Assembly (NCBI RefSeq): GCF_000512355.1
Contig: NZ_CP004006.1
Coordinates: 2,314,501-2,378,500, forward strand
From: Legionella oakridgensis ATCC 33761 = DSM 21215
GTDB taxonomy: Bacteria > Pseudomonadota > Gammaproteobacteria > Legionellales > Legionellaceae
Reading direction: 5' to 3'
Length of the DNA: 64,000 nt
The notes under the pieces were generated by a model that saw only the letters and a program-made list of their open reading frames with translations, was not told where the DNA came from and searched no databases. Below are positions 10,235 through 20,047 of this stretch, in pieces. The position numbers and the translations under genes are program-made. How positions within the stretch are numbered: position 1 is the first letter of the stretch; each line of letters opens with the position of its first letter.

Positions 10235-10284
10235 GACCGGCTTTTAAGCTTAATAAAGCAAAAAGTCTTGATTAATCCGGTTGC

Positions 10285-11259
10285 TCACCTGCCAAGACTT
10301 ACCGAAGCATCCAAATCTTGGCGCAATGGCCAATCGTTTTGCAACATCAGATGATGATAGACGTCTTGATAAAATTGCGTTGTGCCCGTAGTTCGCCCTG
10401 TGCGTGGCTTATCCAATGCTTCTTGCGCACACTCTATCATTGCAGTATAGGTTGCTTTGAAATCGGCACCTTCTTCCGCTTCCGCTTTTTTAATTAAATT
10501 CAGAATATCGCTTACTCGATGTGGGAGACGTTTACCTTCATTGATAACACCCCCTTGAAAAAAGACGTAATTCCCCACTTTCCATTGGGTAGTAAGAATA
10601 TAATTTTTAATATCCGCTAATTTTTGGCGCAAATCGATTTCTTCCATAAGAGCCGGTTCTTCCATAGGGGCCTGTATTTGCTCATTTAAAGCGTCAATAG
10701 CCTCCGGTTGGGTAGTTAGCTCAATAGGCCGGGCTCCACGCATTAGTTCTTCCTGACTTGGCAAAGGTAACATTTGCTGATAATAAAACGCCGGTAAAAT
10801 ATGAAATCCTTTAGCCATGAAATCATCATAGACAGTCTGCTTGCCAATAAATATTTCTTGCGCAGCTTTTTTGATAAGAAACCATACCTCTTTAATTGGA
10901 GTGCTCATCCTAAAATCACTAAAGCTTTTCTGTTTTGCAACCACCTCTTGATAAAAACCTGGGAAATGTTCTTTTTCTTTTTCCTCTATGAATAATCGTA
11001 TTAATTGTGCTGCGAGACGCTGACCAGCACGAAATGGGTTGGTAGGCTCCACTTGGAATTCAAGCTTTGCGAGCTCATATATTATTTTTTCAACTTCAGT
11101 GTCAGTTGCATGCTCCAAGATTTTCTGAACTAATACTCCTTTTTCTTCTGAGGTTAGCTGGCTTGTCGCCCGATAATCTTCCAGTGACAATCCTATTTTT
11201 GTCAAATACAAATGGGGCTGTTCAGACGCTTTTAAGGAATGAAGAATAGGTGTTGGCAT
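10285..11259 (-). CDS. cytosolic orphan protein, possible secreted effector
   Basis: The 324-residue protein has no signal peptide, no membrane segment and no recognised domain. It is mostly helical and Glu/Gln-rich, with Glu clusters near residues 190-205 (MEEPALMEE) and 240-250 (KKAEAEEG). The C-terminus is DLDASVSLGR. Orphan acidic helical proteins of this type are frequent among Dot/Icm substrates in Legionella, but that is only a compositional argument. It is monocistronic, convergent with the acyl-CoA ligase gene. Confidence 0.6.
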   Translation of the reverse strand: MPTPILHSLKASEQPHLYLTKIGLSLEDYRATSQLTSEEKGVLVQKILEHATDTEVEKIIYELAKLEFQVEPTNPFRAGQRLAAQLIRLFIEEKEKEHFPGFYQEVVAKQKSFSDFRMSTPIKEVWFLIKKAAQEIFIGKQTVYDDFMAKGFHILPAFYYQQMLPLPSQEELMRGARPIELTTQPEAIDALNEQIQAPMEEPALMEEIDLRQKLADIKNYILTTQWKVGNYVFFQGGVINEGKRLPHRVSDILNLIKKAEAEEGADFKATYTAMIECAQEALDKPRTGRTTGTTQFYQDVYHHLMLQNDWPLRQDLDASVSLGR

Positions 11260-11426
11260 GTGTTCATCTCATTAGCACGACTTAAATTAATTATAACCTT
11301 TAATTCTTAATTAAGACTTAATAACACGTTTCCACCTACCGAGTACATTTTTAAGACGCCAATCATGGCCTAGAAATAGGCTTACTAAATAGTAATGAAT
11401 GAGCGAAGGAATCCAATGCCGTTATT

Positions 11427-12536
11427 CTATGGAGTAGATAACATCAGATGTGCGGATTTTGATACATCGATTACCGTTTGCTTCCCACTAAAACCAATGG
11501 TCATCAAGTGTTGATTATTTAAGTCAAATGCTTTGAGATCAATCGATTTGATGGCTTGATCGGCGTAGGTTCTATAATAATATTTCAGATTTTGAGGATC
11601 TTTAACGGTGGTGGCCAACGTATATTCAGACGTGGTTTTTCCATCACTTTCTGCACGCACAGCACCAACCGGTATATCAAACTGATTTAGAATATGGAAG
11701 ACATCAAAAACGGCCTCCTGCGCATTTTGAGCAGGAACTGCCGTGCTTGAAAAAATAGTTGCGCGAATGAACCGTGAGGGCGGGGTAAAGTCTCCTGGCA
11801 TTCCGCGCAATCCCGATCCCTGGCCAAATTGTTGCACTTGATAACCATCAACAGTCGCAGTCGGTGCATTTAAAGGCGACAAATTAATATAGTTTGATAG
11901 ATTGGTTAAATGCCAGTCAAACGTAGGAGAATTGGTAATAATACCAATTGGGTCGTCAAACACCACCAACTCTCCCTTCAAGGGTTCTATCACAAGGCTT
12001 TTTCCTGACTTGTCATAAACAATATAATGAAAAGGCGGTACACCTCCCCATTCTGGTTGTCCCGTTGGCGCAATAACAACGGATTTGACCGCCTGCTTTA
12101 CTTCATCAACCGTAGCAAATTGTGTTAATACCCAATTAACAAATTCAGTAGGTGCCAATGCCCGCTTTTGATTCTCCGGAGTTATGGTTGCATAAGAAGC
12201 GTAACCTGGAAAATAAAACATGCCTGCGGAAAGACCACGTTCATTTATCCCATCCATAATCGCAGGCATCTTAAAGGTATTTGCCCCAATAGCCGCGTAT
12301 TTGGAGCGATACGGCAAACCTGTGTTTGAACCATCAGGCAGCGTCCCCTTAAATTCATATTGTCTGGGAACAATTAATCCAGATAATTGCAATGGCACGC
12401 CAAACTCAACCGTTCGGCCATTCACATAAGAATCATCTTTCGCTTTTAGCTGCAATCCTGTACATGCAAACAAGGTACCGGTCATTAATGAACCGATAAA
12501 GATAATGCACGCAGAAATCCTGTTCTTTTTATTCAT
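11427..12536 (-). CDS. choloylglycine hydrolase / penicillin V acylase family Ntn-hydrolase
   Basis: The signal peptide (MNKKNRISACIIFIGSLMTG) ends at A24, placing C25 in FACTGLQLKAKDD as the N-terminal nucleophile, the defining feature of this Ntn-hydrolase family. Further family motifs are NGRTVEF (residues about 39-45), GLSAGMFYFPGY, DKSGKSLVIEP and GIITNSPTFDWH. Such enzymes hydrolyse conjugated bile salts, penicillin V or acyl-homoserine lactones. The export signal points to a periplasmic or extracellular amidase. It begins 28 bases after the diheme cytochrome gene, so the pair is probably one transcript. Substrate unassigned. Confidence 0.85.
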   Translation of the reverse strand: MNKKNRISACIIFIGSLMTGTLFACTGLQLKAKDDSYVNGRTVEFGVPLQLSGLIVPRQYEFKGTLPDGSNTGLPYRSKYAAIGANTFKMPAIMDGINERGLSAGMFYFPGYASYATITPENQKRALAPTEFVNWVLTQFATVDEVKQAVKSVVIAPTGQPEWGGVPPFHYIVYDKSGKSLVIEPLKGELVVFDDPIGIITNSPTFDWHLTNLSNYINLSPLNAPTATVDGYQVQQFGQGSGLRGMPGDFTPPSRFIRATIFSSTAVPAQNAQEAVFDVFHILNQFDIPVGAVRAESDGKTTSEYTLATTVKDPQNLKYYYRTYADQAIKSIDLKAFDLNNQHLMTIGFSGKQTVIDVSKSAHLMLSTP

Positions 12537-12564
12537 TATATTTCACCCACTCTTTCCTGAGATT

Positions 12565-13950
12565 TCAAAGGGTCTTGAGAAAAGCAGTAAGATCTTGTTT
12601 TTCTTGCGCGTTCAATTGAAGTTCCAGCACAATATTAAAAAACTCCACGGTGTCGGCAAGCGTCAAAAGACGACCATCATGCAAATAAGGGGGGGAATCT
12701 TTAATGCCTCTTAAAGGAAATGTCTTGATGGGACCATCCGCCGACGCTTTTCTACCATTAATCATCTGTGGCTTGAAGAAACGTTCTGTTTTCAGATTGT
12801 GCATTAAATTGTCAGTATAGTACGGAGGCACATGACAGGTAGAACATTTTCCTTTACCAAAAAATACCTCCTGTCCACGTAATTCCGCCGGAGTCGCCTT
12901 CGCTGGATCCAGTTTCCCATCCCAATTTAATTTAGGAGCTGGTGGAAAATCCAACAATTCCTGGAACTCCGCCATAAAATGGACTTGGCTTCCGCGCTCT
13001 AAGATATTCACCCCTTTTTTAGTGGCAATGACTGGATCTCCATCAAAATAAGCAGCGCGCTGCTCAAATTCGGTAAAGTCTTCTACTGTTTTTAACGCAC
13101 GCTGCGATCCAAACAATCGTTGAATATTTACGCCACGCAAACTGGGTGTATCAATACGATGACGAAATTCCTGAGGTCGAATATCCCCAACCAAATGGGT
13201 AGCTGCGTTCGTATGACCATTAGCATGACAGTCAAAACAAGCCACCCCGCGACTTGGTGTTTTTGTACGTCTATCGTCTGTCTGGTTAAATTGCTGCTGT
13301 GGAAATGGGGTGACTAATAAGCGCAAACCCTCCAATTGCTTTGGATTAAGAATACCGTTGAACAATTCAAAATAATTTTCAATGGTAACCACTTTCCCCT
13401 TGGAAACATCACCCAAATCAGGGCGAGTGGTAAGAAAGATAGGCGCAGGGTAAGGCGGCAGGAAATGATCGGGCAAATCAAAGTCCAAATCAAAACGGGT
13501 TAAATCACGATGCTCCTGCTGATTAAGTTCATCAATGACAAATTGCGGAAAAAGCATGCCTCCTTCAGCCTGATTAGGATGGGGTAAAGGCAAAAATCCC
13601 TTGGGAAATAATCCTTTTTCCTTAATATCCTCAGACGACATGTTGGATAGCTGTTCCCAGGTCACTCCTTCTGGAAGCTTGACACGAACACCTTCCTGGA
13701 TGGGTTTTCCATTCGACATTTTTGTGTCTTGGGAGGGTTTATTACTTAAATCGTAACGCTGATTGAGCAATTCTTGTTGTCTATCATTGACCGCTTTTTT
13801 TTCTGCCATCATTTTATTCATGGTGGTTTTAAAATCTTCTTTCATCACCACAGGGGAATAACTTGATGGGGGGGCATCAGCCTGGGCAGATAAGCTGATA
13901 GCAGTCACTGCCATTGAAAACATCGCCTTCTTAAGCATAAGAAAATCCAT
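12565..13950 (-). CDS. periplasmic diheme cytochrome c (cytochrome c peroxidase / MauG-like)
   Basis: A leader with cleavage near QADA (about residue 26) precedes a 461-residue protein with two CxxCH haem sites: CFDCH near residue 238 and CSTCH near residue 368. Distal motifs FPLRGIKDSPPYLHDGRLLTL and DLTAFLKTL are typical of CCP/MauG C-terminal domains. These proteins reduce peroxide or carry out haem-dependent oxidation in the periplasm. An N-terminal extension of about 200 residues has no recognised domain. It precedes the choloylglycine hydrolase gene by 28 bases in the same direction. Confidence 0.82.
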   Translation of the reverse strand: MDFLMLKKAMFSMAVTAISLSAQADAPPSSYSPVVMKEDFKTTMNKMMAEKKAVNDRQQELLNQRYDLSNKPSQDTKMSNGKPIQEGVRVKLPEGVTWEQLSNMSSEDIKEKGLFPKGFLPLPHPNQAEGGMLFPQFVIDELNQQEHRDLTRFDLDFDLPDHFLPPYPAPIFLTTRPDLGDVSKGKVVTIENYFELFNGILNPKQLEGLRLLVTPFPQQQFNQTDDRRTKTPSRGVACFDCHANGHTNAATHLVGDIRPQEFRHRIDTPSLRGVNIQRLFGSQRALKTVEDFTEFEQRAAYFDGDPVIATKKGVNILERGSQVHFMAEFQELLDFPPAPKLNWDGKLDPAKATPAELRGQEVFFGKGKCSTCHVPPYYTDNLMHNLKTERFFKPQMINGRKASADGPIKTFPLRGIKDSPPYLHDGRLLTLADTVEFFNIVLELQLNAQEKQDLTAFLKTL

Positions 13951-14012
13951 TTAAATGTTTGTGCAATAGGATAAAATAGTCCTCATTACATTTCAAGAAT
14001 GCCCATTAAGCG

Positions 14013-14117
14013 CTAGTCCCTTTTCCATTTCATTAATAACAAAATAGAGCTGGAATGACAGGAAACAGAACCATTTGTACAATTCAACCTGTCAAAATGA
14101 AATGGAAAAAGGTACTA
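14013..14117. repeat. MITE-like element, copy A (intact, TA-flanked)
   Basis: About 102 bases have terminal inverted repeats: AGTCCCTTTTCCATTTCA on the left, and on the right the complement of AGTACCTTTTTCCATTTCA. Each end abuts a TA, the target-site pattern of IS630/Tc1-mariner-type movement. There is no ORF inside. One half is shared with the copies at 27613 and 63319 (GGTTCTGTTTCCTGTCAT on the minus strand). The right end supplies the stop codon of the neighbouring VOC gene. Confidence 0.75.
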
Positions 14118-14513
14118 AGTTAGCCCATCCTCTGGATAAATAACGGAATTATTATGATGTTTATACCATATTTCTTCCTCGCTTAGTGTGGTTTCAATTA
14201 ATTCTATGGGGGAATCAGAATCAATAATCATAGCGACCTTAAAGCCATTGAACGGTTCATAGGGACCAAGAATGATTTCCTGACCTGCTATTGCAGCCTG
14301 CAAGTCGTCCACCTGAAATGCCACATGAGTTTTCGTTTTAATTAATGGATGCAGTGGGCAATCCTCTTCAAAACGATGATATTGAATGCGGTAAGGACTC
14401 TCTTCGCCACCACTGGTATACATTTTAAACGTTGAACTGTATCGTTCACCTTCACGCTTAACGGTCGTCGGTATACCGATGTGATGGAAACGATACTGAA
14501 TTGTTTTAACCAT
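14115..14513 (-). CDS. VOC (glyoxalase/bleomycin-resistance fold) family protein
   Basis: The 132-residue protein has the paired beta-alpha-beta layout of VOC proteins: FHHIGIPTT at the start, then KTKTHVAFQVDDLQAAIAGQ and GFKVAMIIDSDSPIELIE. The metal positions suggested are H in FHHIGI, H in THVAFQV and E in IELIE. It is divergently transcribed from a LysR-type gene, the usual layout for a regulator and its target. The stop TAG lies in the end of a MITE copy, so the natural C-terminus may have been longer. Ligand unknown. Confidence 0.75.
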   Translation of the reverse strand: MVKTIQYRFHHIGIPTTVKREGERYSSTFKMYTSGGEESPYRIQYHRFEEDCPLHPLIKTKTHVAFQVDDLQAAIAGQEIILGPYEPFNGFKVAMIIDSDSPIELIETTLSEEEIWYKHHNNSVIYPEDGLT

Positions 14514-14601
14514 CTTTTTCTCCTTCGATAGTTTGTTGCCTCTATGAGATGAATTTTATTATTAAATTAATTTATGTAAATTGATTAATTATTCATTTAT
14601 T

Positions 14602-14618
14602 ATGAACTATTAGTTCAT
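14602..14618. promoter_or_regulatory. palindromic operator candidate in the VOC/LysR divergent promoter
   Basis: ATGAACTATTAGTTCAT has perfect 8-base arms about one central base. It sits 19 bases before the LysR start, in the AT-rich gap between the divergent genes, where an autoregulating LysR protein would bind. The core T-N-A geometry is close to, but not exactly, the LysR T-N11-A pattern. Confidence 0.45.
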
Positions 14619-14636
14619 AATTTAGGTCACTCCATC

Positions 14637-15523
14637 ATGTATCATCGCGGCCAGATTCGTTGTTTTTTAAAAATTGCTGAATTTGCCAGTTTTACGCGAG
14701 CTGCCCATGCCTTGCATATGACGCCCACCGCTGTGAGTAAGCAGATAAAAAATCTGGAAGAAGCCATCGGCGAGCAGTTACTGTTGCGAACAACCAGGCA
14801 CGTTAGTTTGACCGAGTTTGGCGCCTTATTTTACGAGCGATGCAAACTGATTGAAGAGCAAATCCACTCCCTTGATCGTTTCATTGAATCCAAAAAGAAA
14901 TTCCCCAAGGTGAATTAAACGTTTTAGTATCCACCATAACGGCCAAGGAATCTTTCTTAAACCATTTACATGCCTTTATCCACGCTTATCCTGACCTTGA
15001 ATTAAATATTGAATTTTCTGAACACGATGACGATGTATCTCGGGAGGATATTGACATCATGGTAGGGTTTCCAGCCATTCCACCAGCAACAGAAGCATTA
15101 AAATACAGAAAATTGTTTGGCGTAAAAAATATCCTTTGTGCTGCAAAAACTTTTATTACTCAATATGGCATGCCACAAAACGCGGAGGAATTGCCCCATT
15201 TTAAATTCATATCTCACAGTTTAAGAAAACCTGCCCATTTCTTACCACTTGCAAATGGAGGACAAATCCATTGCGGCAAACCAATTCTTTATATGAATAA
15301 CTTTAATGCCTTAAACCAAGCCTGCCTAGCCGGCATTGGTTTATTTCTTACAGGCGATAGCCTGGTAAAACCATGGCTGGACAATGGAGAGTTAGTTCAG
15401 ATTTTAGCAGATTATGAATTCCGCCATTTTGATATTTACCTTTTTTATCGAGCCTATGATTACGAATTACCCAAGATTCGCGTATTTGTTGATTTTTTTA
15501 CTCAAAAATTACGTCATGCATAA
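14637..15523 (+). CDS. LysR-family transcriptional regulator, frameshifted in this sequence
   Basis: Residues 1-60 form the LysR winged helix (FLKIAEFASFTRAAHALHMT, TAVSKQIKNLEEAIGEQLL). The frame stops at 14916. A second frame resumes directly as ELNVLVSTITAKESF and runs through the substrate-binding half (LELNIEFSEHDDDVSREDID, GIGLFLTGDSLVKPWLDNGE) to 15523. One extra C in the C4 run at 14903-14906 restores a continuous protein of about 295 residues, the standard LysR length. It likely controls the divergent VOC gene through the palindrome at 14602. Confidence 0.82.
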
Positions 15524-15633
15524 ACATGAAGCACGAATTTAACAACAGATATATCTTTTTCTGATGCCAATCAAAACCATTTGTCTTGCCAAAGGGTATT
15601 TACGAATTTATTTATGGACGTTACAATGAGGGC

Positions 15634-15945
15634 ATGAAAAAATACCAACATCTTGTATTTTTATTACTCATATCCGGCATTTTTCTCATGCCGCTTAAGG
15701 CTTTTTTGAACATTCATCAATCCAAGCCGGCTGAAATTTCTCTTCAAAACAAAATAAATCCTTGCCCTAATCAACCAGGAACCACCACCTCCTGCTCTTC
15801 CGCAATTTACTGGTTTCAAGCCGAATCTGAATTATCACTCCATGAAATAGGAATGGTCATCGCTGGTATATTGAGCTTTTTCCTCTTATGTTCAACCTAT
15901 CTGGCACCACAAGGAACTATTTTCAAACCGCCTGCGTTGTTTTGA
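15634..15945 (+). CDS. small membrane protein upstream of dsbD
   Basis: Starting at ATG 15634, the protein is about 103 residues. It has a hydrophobic N-terminal segment (YQHLVFLLLISGIFLMPL), a Cys-containing loop (PCPNQPGTTTSCSS) and a second membrane segment (IGMVIAGILSFFLLC). A longer reading from TTG 15586 adds a poorly hydrophobic extension and is less likely. No family was recognised. It lies 47 bases before dsbD on the same strand, and its periplasmic Cys pair makes a redox-partner role thinkable, though unproven. Confidence 0.55.
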   Translation: MKKYQHLVFLLLISGIFLMPLKAFLNIHQSKPAEISLQNKINPCPNQPGTTTSCSSAIYWFQAESELSLHEIGMVIAGILSFFLLCSTYLAPQGTIFKPPALF

Positions 15946-15992
15946 TTACTGTCTTTATTGTTCTCACAGTAATTTAACAAACAGGAAATCTA

Positions 15993-17341
15993 ATGAAAAA
16001 ATTACATTAAGTCTGGGCCTACTATTATTGGCCTTACCGTCGTTTGCTGCAAATATTGGCAGTACCCATCCTACTGAGGTTATGACGTTTATTCAAAATC
16101 ACAATCCTCTGGTATACCTGGCGCTATTTTTTGGCTTAGGCATACTGCTTGCGTTTACTCCTTGTGTATTGCCAATGGTTCCCATTTTATCCGGGATCAT
16201 TACTGGCCAGCAGGCAAATACGGGCAAACGCGCCTTTCGCTTATCGTTAGGGTATGTATCAGGCATGGCCATTACTTATGCTGCAGCAGGCATGTTGGCC
16301 GCATATTTTGGCAGCACGGTCCAAACCCTGATGCAACAGCCAATCATCATCGCATCCTTTAGCAGCTTATTTGTTCTGATGGCTCTTTGGTTGTTTGGTA
16401 TGTTTGAGTTGCGCATACCCGCTGCATTTCAGGTGCTCAAACCAAAATCTGCGCGAACGCAACCAGGCGTCATCTCTGCAGTGACGATGGGAATACTTTC
16501 CACGCTGGTTGTTTCGCCATGCGTCACCGCACCACTCATTGGCATTCTTGCCTACATTGGCCAAAGCGGCCATATTTTACAAGGAGGACTAATATTATTT
16601 GTCCTTGCCTTGGGGATGGGATTGCCATTGTTAGTCGTGGGGGCAGGGTATGGAAAACTGTTACCACAAACAGGCCCTTGGATGATAAAAATCAAACAAC
16701 TCTTTGCCCTGTTAATGCTTGCGATGGCAATATGGCTGCTTGGCCGTATTTTGCCTGAATTTTGGCTATCGTTACTTTGGACAAGCTTTCTTGTTCTAGG
16801 TGCTTTTATTTTTATTCAATGGCAACAGCAATCGCTGGGTTTTAATCAATATTTTTTTCAGGGATTAGCACTCGTTACCTGTATGATTGGCGGTGCTCTG
16901 GCTTATAAGAGTATTGACCTTGAAAAAAATACACCTCACCCTGCAGTAACATCCGCGTCATTTATCATGGTTCATTCCTTAAATGATCTTCATCAGCATT
17001 TGGCACAAGCGAAAAAACATCACCAACCTGTGTTCGTCGAGTTTTTTGCCAGTTGGTGCAGTGATTGTCAAGCCATGGAAAAACAGGTTTTCAATCAATC
17101 CAGCGTGCTTGCTGCTATGAGCAATAGTCTCAACTTGCGAGTAGATATCAGTGAAAAAAATGAAGAGGTTCGTGCGATTCGTAAGGCATTTAATATTTAT
17201 GGCATTCCAACCATGATATTTTACAATACGACGGGGCAAAAACTGGATAATTTAACGTCCGTTGGACAAATCACTAAAACTCAAATGCTTGATTTATTGA
17301 GTCAATTCAACAAGTCACCAAAAAATACCACCCAAAGCTAG
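15993..17341 (+). CDS. dsbD: thiol:disulfide interchange protein DsbD-like (lacks N-terminal alpha domain), leader frameshifted
   Basis: The core has eight predicted membrane helices with the two redox Cys motifs LAFTPCVLPMVPI and VVSPCVTAPLIG, then a C-terminal thioredoxin domain with ASWCSDCQAME. DsbD passes electrons from cytosolic thioredoxin to periplasmic thiols. The alpha domain of E. coli DsbD is missing: only a signal peptide precedes the membrane part. ATG 15993, preceded by AGGAAA, opens MKK then stops. One extra A in the A6 run at 15996-16001 gives MKKITLSLGLLLLALPSFAA, a clean signal peptide joined to the main frame. A strong terminator follows. Confidence 0.85.
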
Positions 17342-17361
17342 TAGGACTTGTCATTAACGTT

Positions 17362-17401
17362 CCCGGAAAGCATTGAACATTCTTCATCTTTCCGGGTTTT
17401 T
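17362..17401 (+). terminator. rho-independent terminator of dsbD
   Basis: CCCGGAAAG (17362-17370) pairs with CTTTCCGGG (17388-17396), a nine-base GC-rich stem, followed at once by TTTTT. It is placed 20 bases after the dsbD stop. Confidence 0.85.
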
Positions 17402-17421
17402 CCCCCTCATTACCTATCACT

Positions 17422-18602
17422 TTAAACCACTTGCCCCGCTGCCCAGCCTGATGACCAGGCCCATTGAAAATTATAGCCTCCAAGCCATCCAGTGACATCC
17501 AATGCCTCACCAATGAAATAAAGACCGGGAATCTGTTTCACTTCCATGGTTTTTGACGACAAAGCATCGCAATCCACGCCACCAATGGTTACTTCAGCCG
17601 TTCGATATCCTTCCGTACCATTGGGTTTTACTTTCCAGAAATTTATTTGGCTGGCAACAACCTGAAAATCACGATTGGCAATGCCTGACAATTTTTTTTC
17701 TGCCAAATGCTCAGGGATAAACAAATCCACCACTCGTCTTGGTAAAAACATGGAAAGAAATGAATTCAATTGCTTTTGCGGCATGGCCACTCTTGCCGCA
17801 ACGAGTTCTTCAAAAAGATTAACCTTGGGTAATAAATTGATAACAACGTATTCTCCTGGGTTCCAATAAGAAGATAACTGCAAAATTGCAGGTCCACTTA
17901 ACCCCCGATGAGTAAATAATACATTTTCTCGAAATTGATTTCGTTCATTACCCACTAAACTATCAACAGCGATCCCTGATAAGGCACCCAGTTTGTCTTT
18001 TAGTTTGGGGTCTAAGGTAAAAGGAACAAGTCCCGCCCGAGTTGGCCATACTTTAATTCCAAATTGCTCGGCTATTTTATAAGCAAATGGACTGGCGCCC
18101 ATCGTTGGAATCGAAAGACCACCCGTGGCAATCACGATCGATTGACAATGAAATTTACCCTTCGTACTACTCACTTTAAAACCACGATCGTTGACTCTTT
18201 CAATGTTTTCGATGACCGTATTTAACATGATAGTTACACCGGCATCCTCACACTCCCTAGAGAGAATATCAACAATATCTTTTGATTTATGATCACAAAA
18301 CAATTGTCCTTTTGTTTTCTCGTGAAAAGCCAAATGATGTTTTTTTACCAAATCGATAAAATCCCATTGCGTATACCGCACCAAAGCAGACTTGCAAAAA
18401 TGTGGATTGTGAGAAATGTAGCAATCCGGGTGAATGTAGTAATTTGTGAAATTACATCGACCGCCCCCAGACATTAAAATTTTTTTCCAATTTTATTGGC
18501 ATGATCCAAAACCAATATGTTACGTAAACGCTTGCCTGCTTCTCTCGCACACATCAATCCTGCGGCACCTGCCCCAATAATAACCACATCAATGTCTTTC
18601 AT
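17422..18602 (-). CDS. HI0933/YhiN-family FAD-dependent oxidoreductase, frameshifted in this sequence
   Basis: The start at 18602 gives DIDVVIIGAGAAGLMCARE, the FAD-binding motif. It then runs to IGKKF and a stop after the T7 run at 18480-18486 (A7 on this strand). The second frame begins at SGGGRCNFTN, the family signature that normally follows KIL, and continues through ATGGLSIPTMGASPFAYKIA to ALDVTGWLGGYNFQWAWSSG. One added A restores GKKILMSGGGRCNFTN and about 393 residues, the family size. Members are flavoproteins, some active in bile-acid or related reductions. Convergent with dsbD. Confidence 0.82.
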
Positions 18603-18958
18603 AAACAAAAGCTATCTCATGCAATCACCAGTCTTTTCCATAAATACTGACAAAATTTAAATTTATAAAGGCCTTATTTTAAGACATTCCTCTTTGTATT
18701 TATACGTGAAAATTTACTGATGCCCCCCCTATTCCTCTCAAAGAAGATTTCAACTTACAAGGGCCTTTCGCCGGCATCAAATGGCATAGGCATCTCTAAA
18801 GTCCAGGGTAGACCAGCCAACGCTTGTTATGCTGCAAACTGCCTTAAGCACACAGTCTCCATTTAAAAGCGATCGATAAAAATCAATGTTAAATTTTCGG
18901 TCGCATATTTTTTTGAAATAGCTATAGTTTGAGTAAATGGATTCAATGGATAAACATC
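18603..18958. other. 356-base intergenic stretch
   Basis: No convincing ORF, tRNA or repeat was seen. The last 60 bases are AT-rich and presumably hold the ada promoter. A short inverted CCGGC/GCCGG-like segment near 18770-18776 was too weak to call. Confidence 0.5.
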
Positions 18959-20008
18959 ATGCTCGACCTAACATTAGCCCATGAATTTTATCAAGCATTG
19001 CTTGCTAAAAATAGCGAATATGACGGTACGTTTTATGTAGGCGTCAAGACAACTGGCGTATTCTGTCGTCCTACGTGTCCGGCCAGAAAGCCAAAATTTG
19101 AGCACTGCGAATTTTATCAGACGGCGCAAGAAGCTTTATTGGCCTCCTATAGGCCTTGTAAGCGCTGCCAACCGCTCTCTCCGCCAAACCAAGTCTCTGA
19201 CTTGGTGCGCCAACTGGTGGAAGCCGTAGAAGCCAATCCGGCAAAACGCTGGAAAGACCGTGATTTTGAGACACTCGCCATCCATGCTGCAACAGCCCGA
19301 CGCCAATTTAAAAAACGTTTTGGCATGACCTTTGTCCAATACGCACGTTCCAGACGTATTGGAATTGCGATGAAGCATATCCGCAATGGAGATGCCATCA
19401 TCGAGGCACAATTAGATGCTGGCTATGAATCAAGCAGCGGCTTTCGCGACGCCTTTACCAAAATCATGGGGGCTGCACCAGCCAATCTCCATCAACAACA
19501 CCAGATACTCAAAGCATCCTGGCTCGATACTCCTTTGGGGCCAATGATTGCCATTGCCAGTGACACGGCCTTATATCTTTTGGAATTCATGGACAGACGG
19601 GGACTTGAGCGTGGAATAGAACGATTACGAAGACGCACCAAAGCCGCTATCATCCCTGGCACGACACCACCTATTCAGTCCATCGAATCAGAATTAAACG
19701 CTTATTTCACAGGCGCCTTGCAGGCTTTTAAAACGCCCCTACACTTTATAGGTAGCCCTTTCCAACAAGAAGTTTGGAACGCGTTAAGAACCATTCCATA
19801 CGGGGAGACGAGAAGTTATGCCGAACAAGCGCAACTCATAGGAAAGCCCACAGCTTACCGAGCCGTTGCTAATGCCAATGGCGCCAATCAACTGGCCATT
19901 GTGATTCCCTGTCACCGTATTATTACCAGCGAAGGAACCTTGGGAGGTTATGGTGGCGGCGTTACTCGAAAAAAATGGCTATTGGAGCATGAGCAACGCC
20001 ATCAATAA
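18959..20008 (+). CDS. ada: Ada: methylphosphotriester/O6-methylguanine-DNA methyltransferase and AraC-type activator
   Basis: From ATG 18959 the protein is 349 residues, close to E. coli Ada. The N-terminal zinc site is C36, C40, C67 and C70 (VFCRPTCPAR, YRPCKRC), with C36 as methyl acceptor from phosphotriesters. An AraC-like helix-turn-helix follows (ETLAIHAATARRQFKKRFGM, SSSGFRDAFTKIMGAAP). The C-terminal alkyltransferase has IPCHRII with the acceptor Cys near residue 318. Both repair activities and the transcriptional switch therefore appear intact. An upstream in-frame start at 18929 would add ten residues with no ribosome site advantage. No alkB is adjacent. Confidence 0.92.
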   Translation: MLDLTLAHEFYQALLAKNSEYDGTFYVGVKTTGVFCRPTCPARKPKFEHCEFYQTAQEALLASYRPCKRCQPLSPPNQVSDLVRQLVEAVEANPAKRWKDRDFETLAIHAATARRQFKKRFGMTFVQYARSRRIGIAMKHIRNGDAIIEAQLDAGYESSSGFRDAFTKIMGAAPANLHQQHQILKASWLDTPLGPMIAIASDTALYLLEFMDRRGLERGIERLRRRTKAAIIPGTTPPIQSIESELNAYFTGALQAFKTPLHFIGSPFQQEVWNALRTIPYGETRSYAEQAQLIGKPTAYRAVANANGANQLAIVIPCHRIITSEGTLGGYGGGVTRKKWLLEHEQRHQ

Positions 20009-20047
20009 ATATCTTGCGTCTTTTAATGCCTTCTTTTTAAGAAATCA

